Assembly: GCA_937124525.1 (NCBI GenBank)
Contig: CAKZLA010000026.1
Span: 1 to 14,317 of the forward strand
DNA from: an uncultured Desulfobacterium sp.
GTDB taxonomy: Bacteria; Desulfobacterota; Desulfobacteria; Desulfobacterales; Desulfobacteraceae
Direction: 5' to 3'
Length of the DNA: 14,317 nt
The notes under the pieces are model-generated. The model made no database searches, had not been told where the DNA came from, and worked only from the letters and a program-made list of their open reading frames with translations. The position numbers and the translations under genes were made by a program. Below are positions 14,252 through 14,317 of the stretch, piece after piece (within the stretch, counting starts at the first letter, position 1; every line of letters starts with the position of its first letter).

Positions 14252-14317
14252 TTTTATCAATAGTCCCGCCCTCAAAAAGCCGCAAAATTAGAAGAATTCA
14301 TCAATCCACCAAAACCT

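Larger units (their letters stand above)
11553..14317 (-). mobile_element. Distal end of a chromosomal integron cassette array (three cassettes)
   Basis: Three consecutive minus-strand gene units each end in an attC-like inverted repeat, with boundaries at about 14231, 13112, 12239 and 11561. In the first and third cassettes the terminal stop codon overlaps the first half-site; in the second the half-site lies inside the end of higA. The genes are toxin-antitoxin-like or unknown, the usual content of large stationary integrons. All cassettes face leftward, so attI and the integrase should lie to the right of the window. The array stops at about 11553, where the receptor neighbourhood begins. 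No integrase is visible here, so the assignment rests on the repeats and the layout. Confidence 0.75.

Overview
The window looks like part of the chromosome of a Gram-negative, probably deltaproteobacterial (Desulfobacterales-type) bacterium. That is an inference from three things: a six-gene TonB energy operon of the DUF3450/double-ExbB kind, a TonB-dependent outer-membrane receptor, and integron cassettes rich in toxin-antitoxin genes. I have no marker gene that fixes the taxon.

Left part (1-6181, all minus strand). Reading leftward from 6163, a tight operon encodes a periplasmic coiled-coil DUF3450 protein, a long TolQ/ExbB-like channel protein with a periplasmic N-terminal half (TtpC-like), a short ExbB, ExbD, TonB and a secreted TPR protein. 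A hairpin terminator closes it at 720-755. Together they should energise outer-membrane transport with the proton gradient. Beyond the terminator lies a small exported protein in which a DUF4019-like domain runs into a PAS/PAC-like tail.

Middle part (6182-9146) is mostly non-coding. It holds a clear cobalamin (B12) riboswitch on the minus strand with its own promoter. The riboswitch points at about 1.5 kb without a recognisable gene, beyond which lies the TonB operon. On the plus strand are a periplasmic rhodanese-like gene and then a long multi-hairpin leader ending in a strong terminator, just ahead of a 706-codon TonB-dependent receptor (9147-11267). Riboswitch, receptor and TonB operon suggest a nutrient-uptake locus. 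Vitamin B12 or a related corrinoid is the obvious guess for the riboswitch-controlled part, but the receptor's substrate is not shown by the sequence.

Right part (11553-14317, minus strand) is the distal end of a chromosomal integron cassette array. I see three cassettes, each ending in an attC-like imperfect inverted repeat: a HEPN-like protein, a higBA toxin-antitoxin pair, and a DUF4160-DUF2442 pair. In two of them the last stop codon lies inside the first recombination half-site. The higBA attC carries a 124-bp MITE-like insertion with 22-bp inverted ends and an 8-bp target duplication. Cassette orientation places attI and the integrase, if present, beyond the right edge. Between the receptor and the array lies what looks like a broken small membrane-protein gene.
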